Part shown: piece by piece, positions 51,540-59,546 of the stretch
How positions within the stretch are numbered: position 1 is the first letter of the stretch
Layout of the letters: every line of letters starts with the position of its first letter
Source: DASSUW01 sp963740605
GTDB taxonomy: Bacteria; Actinomycetota; Thermoleophilia; Solirubrobacterales; Solirubrobacteraceae
NCBI GenBank assembly: GCA_963740605.1
Contig: CAVUFC010000018.1
Span: 682,001-746,000 of the forward strand
DNA: 64,000 bases
Reading direction: 5' to 3'
Notes under the pieces: generated by a model
What the model was told of the DNA's origin: nothing
Seen by the model: only the letters and a program-made list of their open reading frames with translations
Database searches by the model: none
Program-made: the position numbers and the translations under genes

Positions 51540-51983
51540 ATGCTTCATAAGCTCCGCCAGCGCGCCCAGAGCGAGAAGGGTTTCACCCTGATCGAGCTCC
51601 TGGTCGTCATTCTGATCATCGGCATCCTTGCCGCGATCGCTCTTCCCGCGTTCCTCAACCAGCGCAGCAAGGCGCAGGACACCGAGGCCAAGAGCAAGGC
51701 CCGCACCGCGCAGACCGCTCTTGAGACGTACTACGTCAACGAGCAGAAGTACACCGGCGCGACCCTCGCCGAGCTCGTGAAGATCGAGCCCTCGCTCGGC
51801 GACGGCCCGACTCTGACGGTCGACACGGCCACCGTCAACGAGTGGAAGGTCACCGTGGCGTCGAAGTCCGGCGCCGCCAACACGTTCTCGATCGCGAAGA
51901 CCGACAACTCCGGTGCCCCGACGGTGGCGCGCACTTGCGCCAGCCAGGGCACGGGCGGCTGCCCGTCCGACGGCAAGTGGTAA
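51540..51983 (+). CDS. pilA: Type IV major pilin (prepilin)
   Basis: 147 residues with AGGAGG 14 nt upstream. Class IVa leader of 14 residues ending in Gly, cleavage EKG/FTLIE with Glu at +5, then the hydrophobic N-helix (LLVVILIIGILAAIALPAF). The rest is a small pilin globular domain with one Cys pair (TCASQGTGGC) near the C-terminus forming the D-loop. After processing by PilD it polymerises into the pilus fibre. Expression appears controlled by the upstream c-di-GMP riboswitch. A hairpin follows the stop. Confidence 0.95.
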   Translation: MLHKLRQRAQSEKGFTLIELLVVILIIGILAAIALPAFLNQRSKAQDTEAKSKARTAQTALETYYVNEQKYTGATLAELVKIEPSLGDGPTLTVDTATVNEWKVTVASKSGAANTFSIAKTDNSGAPTVARTCASQGTGGCPSDGKW

Positions 51984-52011
51984 GCCGGCTTTAGCCGACA
52001 CCTCGTTTTCT

Positions 52012-52039
52012 ACGAAGCGGGCCTACGGGCCCGCTTCGT
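52012..52039 (+). terminator. Hairpin after pilA (terminator or attenuator)
   Basis: Stem ACGAAGCGGGC / GCCCGCTTCGT (52012-52022 with 52029-52039), extendable by one C-G pair around a TACG loop. Only a short CGTT follows. It may stop part of the pilA transcripts, making pilin mRNA more abundant than pilMDNO mRNA. Confidence 0.6.
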
Positions 52040-52076
52040 CGTTAAGTCCTGGCGGTAACGAGCCGATATCACGAAC

Positions 52077-53123
52077 GTGTTCAAGAAGCGCTCCTCCTCC
52101 CAGGCCGCGATCGTCGGCCTCGACCTCGATCCCGGCCACATCGCCGCGGCCGAAGTCACCGCCAACGGCTCGGTGTCGCTCAAGCGCGGCGCTGTCACCC
52201 CCCTTCGCCCGGGCATCCTGCGCGACGGCGAGGTCGCCGACGTCCCCGCTCTCGCGGAGGCGCTGAAGACCTTCTTCGCCGAGAACGGGCTGTCCACGCG
52301 CGTGCGGTTGGGCATCGCCAACCAGCGGATCGTCGTGCGCACGCTCGACCTTCCGCCGCTCGAGGACGAGAAGGCGCTCGCCGCCGCCGTCAAGGTGCAG
52401 GCACCCGATCACATCCCGATGCCGATGGACGAGGCCGTGCTCGACTGGCAGTCGCTCGGCAACGTGACCAACGCCGCGGGGCAGGAGCGCACCCGCGTCG
52501 TCGTCGTCGCCGTCCGCCGCGAGATGGTCGAGAAGCTCGCCGGCGCCGCCCGCGAGGCCGGCCTGTCGGTCGAGGGCATCGACCTGTCCGCGTTCGGCAT
52601 GGTCCGCGCGCTGGCCGACCGCAAGGTGACCGGTGCCGTCCTCTACGTCAGCGTCGCCGGGCTCACCAACGTCGCGGTCGCCAACGCCAGCGGGTGCCTG
52701 TTCACCCGCGCCGCCGCCGGCGGCCTCGATGCGATGGTCAACACGCTCGCCGAGCGTCGCGGCCTCACCGCCGAGCACTCGCGCCAGTGGATGCAGCACG
52801 TCGGCCTGCACGCCCCGCTCGAGGGTGTCGACGGTGACCCCGACCTCGTGGCCGCGGCTCGCGCCGTGCTCGAGGAGGGCGTGCACCAGCTCGCCGACAC
52901 CGTCCGTAACTCGCTGAACTTCTACCGGATGCAGGAGAGCGCCGAGCAGGTGGAGCAGGGTGTGCTGACGGGTCCCGCCGTCGCCATCCCCGGCTTCGTC
53001 GAGGCGCTGTCCGAGCAGCTCCGTCTGCCGCTCTCGCCGGCCGTGGTCGCCACGGACGACGAGGGGGCCGACCTCGGCCGTCTGACGGTCGCGGCGGGGC
53101 TAGCCGTCGAAGACATCGCCTAG
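52077..53123 (+). CDS. pilM: Type IV pilus assembly ATPase-fold protein PilM
   Basis: 348 residues, GTG start. Actin-like fold: IVGLDLDPGHIAAAEV (phosphate 1), then LRLPLSPAVVATDDEGADLG at the end. The ARF motif RVRLGIANQRIVVRTLDLP and the SHS2 insertion (KVQAPDHIPMPMDEAVLDWQ) are typical. PilM is a cytoplasmic actin homologue that binds the N-terminal tail of PilN and links the platform to the ATPases. Forms a run with pilD, pilN, pilO and the PilP-like gene. Confidence 0.93.
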   Translation: MFKKRSSSQAAIVGLDLDPGHIAAAEVTANGSVSLKRGAVTPLRPGILRDGEVADVPALAEALKTFFAENGLSTRVRLGIANQRIVVRTLDLPPLEDEKALAAAVKVQAPDHIPMPMDEAVLDWQSLGNVTNAAGQERTRVVVVAVRREMVEKLAGAAREAGLSVEGIDLSAFGMVRALADRKVTGAVLYVSVAGLTNVAVANASGCLFTRAAAGGLDAMVNTLAERRGLTAEHSRQWMQHVGLHAPLEGVDGDPDLVAAARAVLEEGVHQLADTVRNSLNFYRMQESAEQVEQGVLTGPAVAIPGFVEALSEQLRLPLSPAVVATDDEGADLGRLTVAAGLAVEDIA

Positions 53124-53132
53124 TAGACGTAG

Positions 53133-53876
53133 ATGGCGTTCGCGGCCTTCATCGGCGCACTGTTCGGCTCGTTCTTCAACGTGGTGGCCTACCGGCTGCC
53201 GCGAGGCGAGTCGCTGTCACACCCGCGCTCACGCTGCCCGGGCTGTGAGACGCCGATCAAGCCGTACGACAACGTCCCGATCCTTTCCTGGCTCGCATTG
53301 CGCGGCAAGTGCCGCGCGTGCGGGTCGGGGATCTCTCTGCGGTATCCACTCGTAGAGGCCGGCACAGCCCTGCTGTGCGGCCTCGTGGTGCTCGCCAAGG
53401 GCTTTGACGAGGACGCGATCCTGCCCCTCGTCTTCGTGCTCCTGATGGTCCCGGTCACCTTGATCGACCTCGACCACCGGATCATCCCCAACAAGCTGAT
53501 GATCATCGGCGCAGTCGTGGCCCCGGCCTTGGTGCTGTGGCTCGAGCCCGACGCGATCGCCGAGCACCTGATCGCCGGCGTCGCCGCCGGCGGATTCTTC
53601 CTCGTCGCCGTCCTCGCGTACCCACGCGGAATGGGGGTGGGGGACATCAAGCTCGCTGCCGTCATGGGGCTCTTCCTCGGCCGCGCTGTCGGTCCCGCGA
53701 TCTTCATCGCGCTGATCTCCGGCACGCTCGTCGGCGCGCTGATCATGGCCCGCAAGGGCGTCGCCGAAGGCCGCAAGACCGCGGTCCCCTTCGGCCCCTT
53801 CCTCGCCCTTGGCGGGGTCGTCGCCCTGTTCGTGGGCGACGCGATGGTCGACTGGTACCTCGCAACCTTCAGCTAG
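53133..53876 (+). CDS. pilD: Prepilin peptidase/N-methyltransferase
   Basis: 247 residues, eight hydrophobic segments. The cytoplasmic methyltransferase loop has the two Cys pairs CPGC and CRAC (PGCETPIKPYDNVPILSW, GKCRACGSGISLRYPLVE). Catalytic aspartates of the peptidase are in TLIDLDHRIIPNKL and the GxGD motif GMGVGDIKLAAVMG. It cleaves the pilin leader and methylates the new N-terminal Phe at the inner membrane. The N-terminal segment begins directly in a membrane helix (FAAFIGALFGSFFNVVAYRL). Confidence 0.95.
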   Translation: MAFAAFIGALFGSFFNVVAYRLPRGESLSHPRSRCPGCETPIKPYDNVPILSWLALRGKCRACGSGISLRYPLVEAGTALLCGLVVLAKGFDEDAILPLVFVLLMVPVTLIDLDHRIIPNKLMIIGAVVAPALVLWLEPDAIAEHLIAGVAAGGFFLVAVLAYPRGMGVGDIKLAAVMGLFLGRAVGPAIFIALISGTLVGALIMARKGVAEGRKTAVPFGPFLALGGVVALFVGDAMVDWYLATFS

Positions 53877-53925
53877 TCGGCCGACTAGGGCGGCGACCCC
53901 ACTCGATCGCCTCAAGGCGCATCGG

Positions 53926-54831
53926 ATGGGTGCCGATAAGCCAAGCGAGATGAAGGCCATCAACCTGCTTCCCCCCGACTCGCGTACGACGCCCAAGCTC
54001 GGCGCGACCAAGGCCGTGGCCGTGACTGAGGAGCCCGGTGGCATCGCTGCCTTCGTGGTCCTCGGCGCGCTCGCCGTCTGCGTCGTCGCGCTTGCCGCGT
54101 ACGTGCTCACCACCAACTCGGTGAAGGACCGCCAGGCCCAGCTGGACGCGGTCACCGCCCAGGCGCAGACGAGCGCCCAGCGCGCCGCTCAGCTGAAGCC
54201 GTACGCGGACTTCCAGCAGATGGCCGAGACGCGCATCCAGACCGTCAAGGACCTCGCCGCCTCTCGCTTCGACTGGGAGCAGGCGCTGCGTGACATCTCG
54301 CGGGCCATCCCGAACGATGTGACGCTGACCTCGCTCAACGGCTCGATCTCGAGCGGCGCGAACGCCGGCGGCGGCAGCGCTGTCCGCGGCGCGATCGACG
54401 CCCCGGCCGTCGCGCTGCAGGGCTGCACGACCGGCCAGAAGCAGGTCGCCACGCTACTCTCGCGTCTGCGCGCCGTTGACGGCGTGACCCGCGTGACGCT
54501 CACCAAGTCGGCCAAGCCTCAGGAGGCGGCGTCGAACACGGCGACGACTCCGGGTGCAGCGACGCCGGAGACCGGGTGCGGTGCGGGCCGGCCGCCCGCG
54601 TTCGAGCTCGTGATGTTCTTCGAGCGCTCGACGGTCCCGAGCAGCGTCGACGACATCACCGTCTCGACGGGCACCGGCAACGCGGCCGCCAACGGCTCCG
54701 CCGCGCCGGAGACGACCAAGACCACCTCGACGACGCAGCCGGCCTCCGGCGTCACCACGCCGCCGGCCGACCCCGCCGCGAGCGGGACGGGCACGCCCGC
54801 GTCCACCCCGCAGGGAGGGGATGCCAAGTGA
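53926..54831 (+). CDS. pilN: Type IV pilus assembly protein PilN
   Basis: 301 residues from ATG 53926 (AAGGCG upstream); an ATG at 53950 gives the classical start MKAINLLPPDSR. The cytoplasmic PilN motif INLLPP binds PilM. One transmembrane helix (AFVVLGALAVCVVALAAYVL), a coiled coil, and a periplasmic-like ferredoxin-fold part (FDWEQALRDISRAIPNDVTL) follow. The tail is a Thr/Pro/Ser-rich extension of about 60 residues, longer than typical PilN, as in the partner PilO. The stop overlaps the pilO GTG. Confidence 0.88.
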   Translation: MGADKPSEMKAINLLPPDSRTTPKLGATKAVAVTEEPGGIAAFVVLGALAVCVVALAAYVLTTNSVKDRQAQLDAVTAQAQTSAQRAAQLKPYADFQQMAETRIQTVKDLAASRFDWEQALRDISRAIPNDVTLTSLNGSISSGANAGGGSAVRGAIDAPAVALQGCTTGQKQVATLLSRLRAVDGVTRVTLTKSAKPQEAASNTATTPGAATPETGCGAGRPPAFELVMFFERSTVPSSVDDITVSTGTGNAAANGSAAPETTKTTSTTQPASGVTTPPADPAASGTGTPASTPQGGDAK

Positions 54832-55598
54832 CCCGGTCCACGAAGATCCTGATCGCGGTCGCCGCCATCGGGCTGTCCTCGTTCGCCTTCTACTTCCTGA
54901 TGCTCGCTCCCAAGCGGGACCAGGTGGCGCAGCTCGACAAGGACATCGCCGGCAAGCAGGCCGAAGTCGCCCAGTCGCAGGCCATGCTGTCGAGCTACGA
55001 GACGGCGAAGGCCAGCTACAAGACCAACTACGCGACGCTGGCGCGGCTCGGCAAAGCCGTCCCCGCCGACGACGACGTCCGCTCGCTGCTCGTCCAGCTC
55101 GAGGCCACCGCCGAAGCCACCGGCGTTGACTTCACCACGCTGGAGCTCGGCAGCGGCCTCGCGGGCGCCCAGTCCGAGGCCGCGGATCCGACGAAAGCCA
55201 CGTCGGGCGAGCTCGCGTCGGCACCGGGCGCGATCCCGGTCGCCGGCGGCGCGCTGTCGGCGATGCCGTTCAACTTCTCGTTCAGCGGCGGGTTCTTCGA
55301 CCTGTCGACGTTCTTCGCGAAGCTCGAGCACTTCGTCACGGTGAACAACCAGCGCATCGACGCGACCGGTCGCCTGCTGCGGCTCGAGAGCGTCTCGATC
55401 ACGCCGTCCGCAGCCGGGTTCCCGGACATGCAGGCCGCGATCGGCGCCGCCGCCTACCTCGTGCCGCCCGTCGAAGGCGTCCCCGGCACCGCCGGCGCGC
55501 CCTCGGCTGCGACCGAGAACGCGAGCACCACGCCGTCGACCCCGTCGTCGCCGGGTTCGACGCCGACCACGACCGCGACCGCCGGAGCAGCGCAATGA
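54828..55598 (+). CDS. pilO: Type IV pilus assembly protein PilO
   Basis: 256 residues from GTG 54828, overlapping the pilN stop. A single N-terminal helix (ILIAVAAIGLSSFAFYFLML), a coiled coil (DQVAQLDKDIAGKQAEVAQS), then a ferredoxin-like fold (DVRSLLVQLEATAEATGVDF, FFDLSTFFAKLEHFV) and Ser/Thr/Pro-rich tail. PilO pairs with PilN to form the alignment subcomplex across the periplasm-like space. The low-complexity tail may reach into the cell wall. Coupled to the PilP-like gene (ATGA). Confidence 0.88.
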   Translation: MTRSTKILIAVAAIGLSSFAFYFLMLAPKRDQVAQLDKDIAGKQAEVAQSQAMLSSYETAKASYKTNYATLARLGKAVPADDDVRSLLVQLEATAEATGVDFTTLELGSGLAGAQSEAADPTKATSGELASAPGAIPVAGGALSAMPFNFSFSGGFFDLSTFFAKLEHFVTVNNQRIDATGRLLRLESVSITPSAAGFPDMQAAIGAAAYLVPPVEGVPGTAGAPSAATENASTTPSTPSSPGSTPTTTATAGAAQ

Positions 55599-56350
55599 AT
55601 GTCCTGACCACCACCTGGCGCCAGCTCGTGCGCCGCCGGCTGTGGCCGGTCGCCGTCCTGCTCGTCGCCGCTCTCGCGGCCGTGCCGGTGCTGCTGTCGC
55701 GTGAACCCGCGCCTGTGACTCCGCCGGAGCAGCCTGCGGCCGCGCCGGCCCAGCAGACCGCGAAGGCCGACGAGGCGCTCGCCGAGCCGGTCGTCGCCAA
55801 GGCTTCCGCGGACGACCGCTCGCGCCGCCGCCGTGTGCTCGGCGTCCGCAAGGACCCGTTCACGCCGGCTGCCGCGAAGAAGAAGCACAAGGCGGTCAAG
55901 AAGGTCAAGAAGACGCCGGCCCCGGCGGTTCCGAAGCATGAGTCGACCAGCTCGCCGTCCACTCCGGCTCCCTCGACGTCGGCACCCAGCACGCCCGTCG
56001 CGCCGGCGCCGCCGAAGAAGGTGTACGAGAAGGACTCCCTGATCGTGCGCTTCGGTGACGCGACGTCGAAGCTGACGCGGATGAACGTCAAGAAGCTCGC
56101 CGCGCTGCCCAACGATCCGGACGTGGACCAGCTGCTCGTCTACACGGGCCTCACGGATCACGGCAAGAAGGCGGTCTTCATGGTCGACGCCTCGCTCGAG
56201 CCCTCGGGCGACGGCGACTGCAAGCCGCACCCGAGCAACTGCGAGACGATCGAGCTCGCCGTCGGTGAGACCGAGTTCTTTGACGTCGTCGATGACGCCA
56301 CTGGCACCATCACCGCGCAGTACGAGCTCGACCTCGTCGACATCAAGTAG
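55595..56350 (+). CDS. PilP-like type IV pilus alignment protein
   Basis: 251 residues. One transmembrane helix (LWPVAVLLVAALAAVPVLLS), a long Ala/Pro/Lys linker, then a short globular part. It lies in the PilP position of pilM-N-O operons and contains VLGVRKDPFTP, the R-x-P/D-P-F motif common to PilP N-termini. The C-terminal portion (DSLIVRFGDATSKLTRMNVK, ETIELAVGETEFFDVV) has a beta pattern but is not close to classical PilP. Two Cys (DGDCKPHPSNCET) may be disulfide-bonded. Assignment is mostly by position. Confidence 0.6.
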   Translation: MNVLTTTWRQLVRRRLWPVAVLLVAALAAVPVLLSREPAPVTPPEQPAAAPAQQTAKADEALAEPVVAKASADDRSRRRRVLGVRKDPFTPAAAKKKHKAVKKVKKTPAPAVPKHESTSSPSTPAPSTSAPSTPVAPAPPKKVYEKDSLIVRFGDATSKLTRMNVKKLAALPNDPDVDQLLVYTGLTDHGKKAVFMVDASLEPSGDGDCKPHPSNCETIELAVGETEFFDVVDDATGTITAQYELDLVDIK

Positions 56351-56386
56351 ACCGCGCGTCCAGACACGCGGACACCCTCTCTGCGA

Positions 56387-56414
56387 CCGCGGCTCCGGGA
56401 CCCCGGAGCCGCGG
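56387..56414 (+). terminator. Perfect 12-bp hairpin between the pilus operon and aroC
   Basis: Stem CCGCGGCTCCGG / CCGGAGCCGCGG (56387-56398 with 56403-56414) with a GACC loop. There is no T-run. It probably ends or attenuates the pilus transcript just before the aroC promoter. Confidence 0.55.
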
Positions 56415-56418
56415 CTCG

Positions 56419-56424
56419 TAGGAT
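56419..56424 (+). promoter_or_regulatory. TAnnnT hexamer before aroC (TAGGAT)
   Basis: Ends 7 nt before the GTG start of aroC; no ribosome site. Placed immediately after the hairpin, it could start a separate leaderless aro transcript. Confidence 0.4.
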
Positions 56425-56431
56425 TCCCGGC

Positions 56432-57601
56432 GTGCCGCTGCGCGTCGTCACCGCCGGGGAGTCACACGGCCCGGGCCTGACCTGCATCGTCGAGGGCCTG
56501 CCCGCAGGCCTCGAGCTCGACCTTGCCGCGATCGATCGCGACATGGCGCGCCGCCAGCTCGGCCATGGCCGCGGCGGCCGGATGAAGATCGAGCGCGACA
56601 GCGCCGAGGTGACCTCCGGCGTCCGCCACGGCCGCACGCTCGGCGGCCCGATCGCCGTCCGCGTCGCGAACCGCGACTACGCGAACTGGGAAGAGCGGAT
56701 GAACCCGTGGCCGGTTGAGGCCGAGGTGCCCGAGGTGCACCTCCCGCGGCCCGGACACGCCGACCTCGCCGGCGTCCAGAAGTTCGGCTTCACCGACGTG
56801 CGCAACGTCCTCGAGCGCGCCAGCGCCCGCGAGACCGCCGCGCGCGTGGCGGGCGGCGCGCTCGCCAAGGGCTTCCTGTCCGCGCTCGGCGTCCAGGTGT
56901 TCTCGCACGTCACCCAGATCGGATCCGTACGCGCGCCGGAGACCCACGGCCTCGTGCCGCGCGACTTCGCCGACGTCGACGCCTCGCCGGTCCGCTGCCT
57001 CGATCCCGACGCCACGAAGGCGATGGTCGAGGAGATCAACGTGCTGCGCAAGCGCAACGAGTCGCTCGGCGGGGTCTTCGAGGTGCTGGCGTTCGGGCTC
57101 GTGCCCGGGCTCGGCTCGCACGTGAGCTGGGAGGAGCGGCTCGACGGCCGGATCGGCATGGCGATGCTCTCGATCCAGGCGGTCAAGGGCTGCGGGATCG
57201 GCGACGGGTTCGACCTCGCCGGGCGCCCCGGCTCGGCCGCCCACGACGAGATCTTCTACTCCGAGGAGCGCGGCTACTACCGCGAGACCAACCGCTCGGG
57301 CGGCATCGAGGGCGGGATGACGACCGGCGAGCCGCTGGTCGTCCGCTGCGGTATGAAGCCCCTGCCGACTTTGACGAAGCCGCTGCGCTCGGTCGACATT
57401 GCCACCCACGAGCCGGCCGGCGCCCTGCGCGAGCGGACCGACTCCTGCACCGTGCCCGCCGCGGGCGTGGTGGGGGAGGCGATGCTCGCGATCGTGATGG
57501 CCGACGCCTACCGGGCCAAGTTCGGCGGCGATCACATCGACGATGTGCGCGCCGCGATGGCGGCCTACGAGCAGCGCATCGGATGGAAGCCCAGGCCATA
57601 A
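56432..57601 (+). CDS. aroC: Chorismate synthase
   Basis: 389 residues, GTG start. Signatures: TAGESHGPGLTCIVEGLPAG, RRQLGHGRGGRMKIERD, RPGHADLAGVQKFGF, and ASARETAARVAGGALAK. The last FMN/EPSP-binding region is CGMKPLPTLTKPLRSVDIAT. It converts 5-enolpyruvylshikimate-3-phosphate to chorismate in the cytoplasm using reduced FMN. Somewhat longer than the E. coli enzyme (361), as in Gram-positives. Its last codons overlap the start of the aroKB gene by 19 bases. Confidence 0.97.
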   Translation: MPLRVVTAGESHGPGLTCIVEGLPAGLELDLAAIDRDMARRQLGHGRGGRMKIERDSAEVTSGVRHGRTLGGPIAVRVANRDYANWEERMNPWPVEAEVPEVHLPRPGHADLAGVQKFGFTDVRNVLERASARETAARVAGGALAKGFLSALGVQVFSHVTQIGSVRAPETHGLVPRDFADVDASPVRCLDPDATKAMVEEINVLRKRNESLGGVFEVLAFGLVPGLGSHVSWEERLDGRIGMAMLSIQAVKGCGIGDGFDLAGRPGSAAHDEIFYSEERGYYRETNRSGGIEGGMTTGEPLVVRCGMKPLPTLTKPLRSVDIATHEPAGALRERTDSCTVPAAGVVGEAMLAIVMADAYRAKFGGDHIDDVRAAMAAYEQRIGWKPRP

Positions 57602-59115
57602 CCGCCAGCCGACGCGCGCTCGTCTTCATCGGCTTCATGGGCGCCGGCAAGACGTCGGCGGCGCGGGCCGCCGCCGGACTGCTCGACGCCCGGGCGACCG
57701 ACGCCGACCACGAGATCGAGCGCCACCTCGGCGGCTCGATCGCCGATCACTTCGCCGATCACGGCGAGGCGTCGTTCCGGCAGGTCGAGGAGGAGATCGT
57801 CGCCCGGCTGCTCGAGCGGCCGCCGACCGCGGTGCTGTCGCTCGGCGGCGGCGCCGTGCTCTCCGCGCGCGTCCGCGAGCTGCTGCAGCGGCACACGGTC
57901 GTGCTGCTCGACGTCGACGTCGAGACCGCCTGGCGGCGGTGCGGGAACAAGCGACGCCCGCTGGCGCGCGACCGCGCCGCGTTCCAGGCATTGCACGCGA
58001 AGCGCCAGCCGCTGTACGAGTCGATCGCCGACGCCGTGCTGATCGACTCGTCGCGCGACGCGGTGCGGCAGGCGGTGCCCGCGCTGCGAACACTGCCGGA
58101 CGGCGTGAGGCTGCTGTGGGCGGTGAGCGCGTCGGGGAGCTATCCCGTGCACGTCGGAGAGGGGTTGCTCGGCAGCGGCTTCTGGCCGGTCCCCGGGCGG
58201 CGCTTCGTGATCACCGACTCTGCGGTCTCCGCGCATCACCGCGTGCCGGACGCGACCGCCGAGCTGCGGATACCGGTCGGCGAGGAGCACAAGACGCTGG
58301 CCAGCGTCGAACAGCTGCTGCGAGGACTGGCGGCCGCCGGCATGGACCATGACGACCATGTGGTCGCGGTCGGCGGCGGCGTCGTCGGCGACGTCGCGGG
58401 CTTCTGCGCTGCGGTCTACCAGCGCGGCGTACGCGTCGTCCAGGTGCCGACGACGCTGGTCGCCCAGGTCGACTCGGCGTACGGCGGCAAGACCGGCGTC
58501 GATCTCCCCGAGGGCAAGAACTACGCCGGCGCCTACCACCAGCCGAGCGCCGTGCTCGTCGACCCGGCGACGATGGCGACGCTGCCGCAGCCCGAGCTCG
58601 CCGCCGGCTGGGCCGAGGTCATCAAGACTGCGCTGATCGCCGGCGGGTCGCTGTGGGAGCGCGTGCGGGCCGGCGCCGTCCTCGACCGCGACCTCGTGCT
58701 GGCGTGCGCGCGCACCAAGCTCGCGGTGGTCGCGAGCGACGAGCGCGACAGCGGCCGGCGACAAACCCTCAACCTCGGCCACACGGTTGGACATGCGATC
58801 GAGACCGCGACCGGCTACCGGCGCTACCGGCACGGCGAGGCGGTCGGCCTCGGCCTGCTGGCTGCGCTGACGCTGTCCGGCCAGGCCGGGCTGCGCGGCG
58901 AGGTCGCCGAGCTGCTGGCCGCGCGCGGGTTGCCCGTGGCGCTGGACGGTGCGGTCGACGGAGCAGCGGTGCTCACGGCCGTGCAGCGCGACAAGAAGCG
59001 CCGCGGCGGGCGTGTCGGCTTCGTGCTCGTCGAGGCGCCGGGCGACGTCCGCCCGGGCCGGCCGGTGTCGGAAGGCGAGCTGCGGGCTGCCGTGGCAGAG
59101 TTGCGCGGCGGATGA
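57583..59115 (+). CDS. aroKB: Bifunctional shikimate kinase / 3-dehydroquinate synthase (fused AroK-AroB)
   Basis: 510 residues. Residues 10-170: shikimate kinase with Walker A GFMGAGKTSAARA, shikimate-binding TDADHEIERHLGG, GGGAVLS and the lid region KRRPLARDR. From about 176: 3-dehydroquinate synthase with VGGGVVGDVAGFCAAVYQRG, PTTLVAQVDSAYGGKTGVDL, zinc ligands in GWAEVIK (Glu) and LGHTVGHAIE (His), and a later HGEAVGLGL (His). The two steps it catalyses are not consecutive in the pathway (DAHP to dehydroquinate; shikimate to shikimate-3-phosphate). No linker scar or frameshift is visible. The stop overlaps aroQ (ATGA). Confidence 0.95.
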   Translation: MEAQAITASRRALVFIGFMGAGKTSAARAAAGLLDARATDADHEIERHLGGSIADHFADHGEASFRQVEEEIVARLLERPPTAVLSLGGGAVLSARVRELLQRHTVVLLDVDVETAWRRCGNKRRPLARDRAAFQALHAKRQPLYESIADAVLIDSSRDAVRQAVPALRTLPDGVRLLWAVSASGSYPVHVGEGLLGSGFWPVPGRRFVITDSAVSAHHRVPDATAELRIPVGEEHKTLASVEQLLRGLAAAGMDHDDHVVAVGGGVVGDVAGFCAAVYQRGVRVVQVPTTLVAQVDSAYGGKTGVDLPEGKNYAGAYHQPSAVLVDPATMATLPQPELAAGWAEVIKTALIAGGSLWERVRAGAVLDRDLVLACARTKLAVVASDERDSGRRQTLNLGHTVGHAIETATGYRRYRHGEAVGLGLLAALTLSGQAGLRGEVAELLAARGLPVALDGAVDGAAVLTAVQRDKKRRGGRVGFVLVEAPGDVRPGRPVSEGELRAAVAELRGG

Positions 59116-59546
59116 AGAATCGCGTGGCCGTCCTCCATGGCGTCAACCTCGACGCGCTCAACCGGCGGCCCGCCGAGCACTACGGCGGGCTGACGTTCTC
59201 GCAGCTCGAGCGGCAGATCGACACCTTCGCGCACGAGCTCGGCCTGGAGACGCGCTTCTTCCAGTCCAACCACGAGGGCGAGTACGTGGAGGAGATCCAC
59301 AAAGCGGCCGACTACGCCGACGGGCTGCTGCTCAACCCGGGCGCGTGGACGCACTACGCGTGGTCGCTGCGCGACGCCGTCGAGGTCTCCGGCTTGCCGG
59401 CGGTGGAGGTGCACCTGTCCGACGTCGAGAACCGCGAGCCGTTCCGGCACGTGTCCGTGTTCGAGGGGATCTGCGTGGCGAAGATCAGCGGCAAGGGCGT
59501 CGACGGCTACCGTGACGCGCTCGCGGCCCTGAAGGAGACGCTGTGA
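59112..59546 (+). CDS. aroQ: Type II 3-dehydroquinate dehydratase
   Basis: 144 residues from the ATG overlapping the aroB-domain stop. Type II motif HGVNLDALNRRPAEHYGG with the conserved Arg and Tyr, QSNHEGEYVEEIH, LNPGAWTHYAWSLRDA and VEVHLSDVENREPFRHVS (catalytic His). It removes water from 3-dehydroquinate. Positions that are usually Pro (GPN) and Thr-Ser (HTSVALRDA) differ (GVN, HYAW), so it is a divergent member, but the known catalytic residues are intact. Forms a dodecamer in the family. Coupled to the peptidase (GTGA). Confidence 0.93.
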   Translation: MKNRVAVLHGVNLDALNRRPAEHYGGLTFSQLERQIDTFAHELGLETRFFQSNHEGEYVEEIHKAADYADGLLLNPGAWTHYAWSLRDAVEVSGLPAVEVHLSDVENREPFRHVSVFEGICVAKISGKGVDGYRDALAALKETL

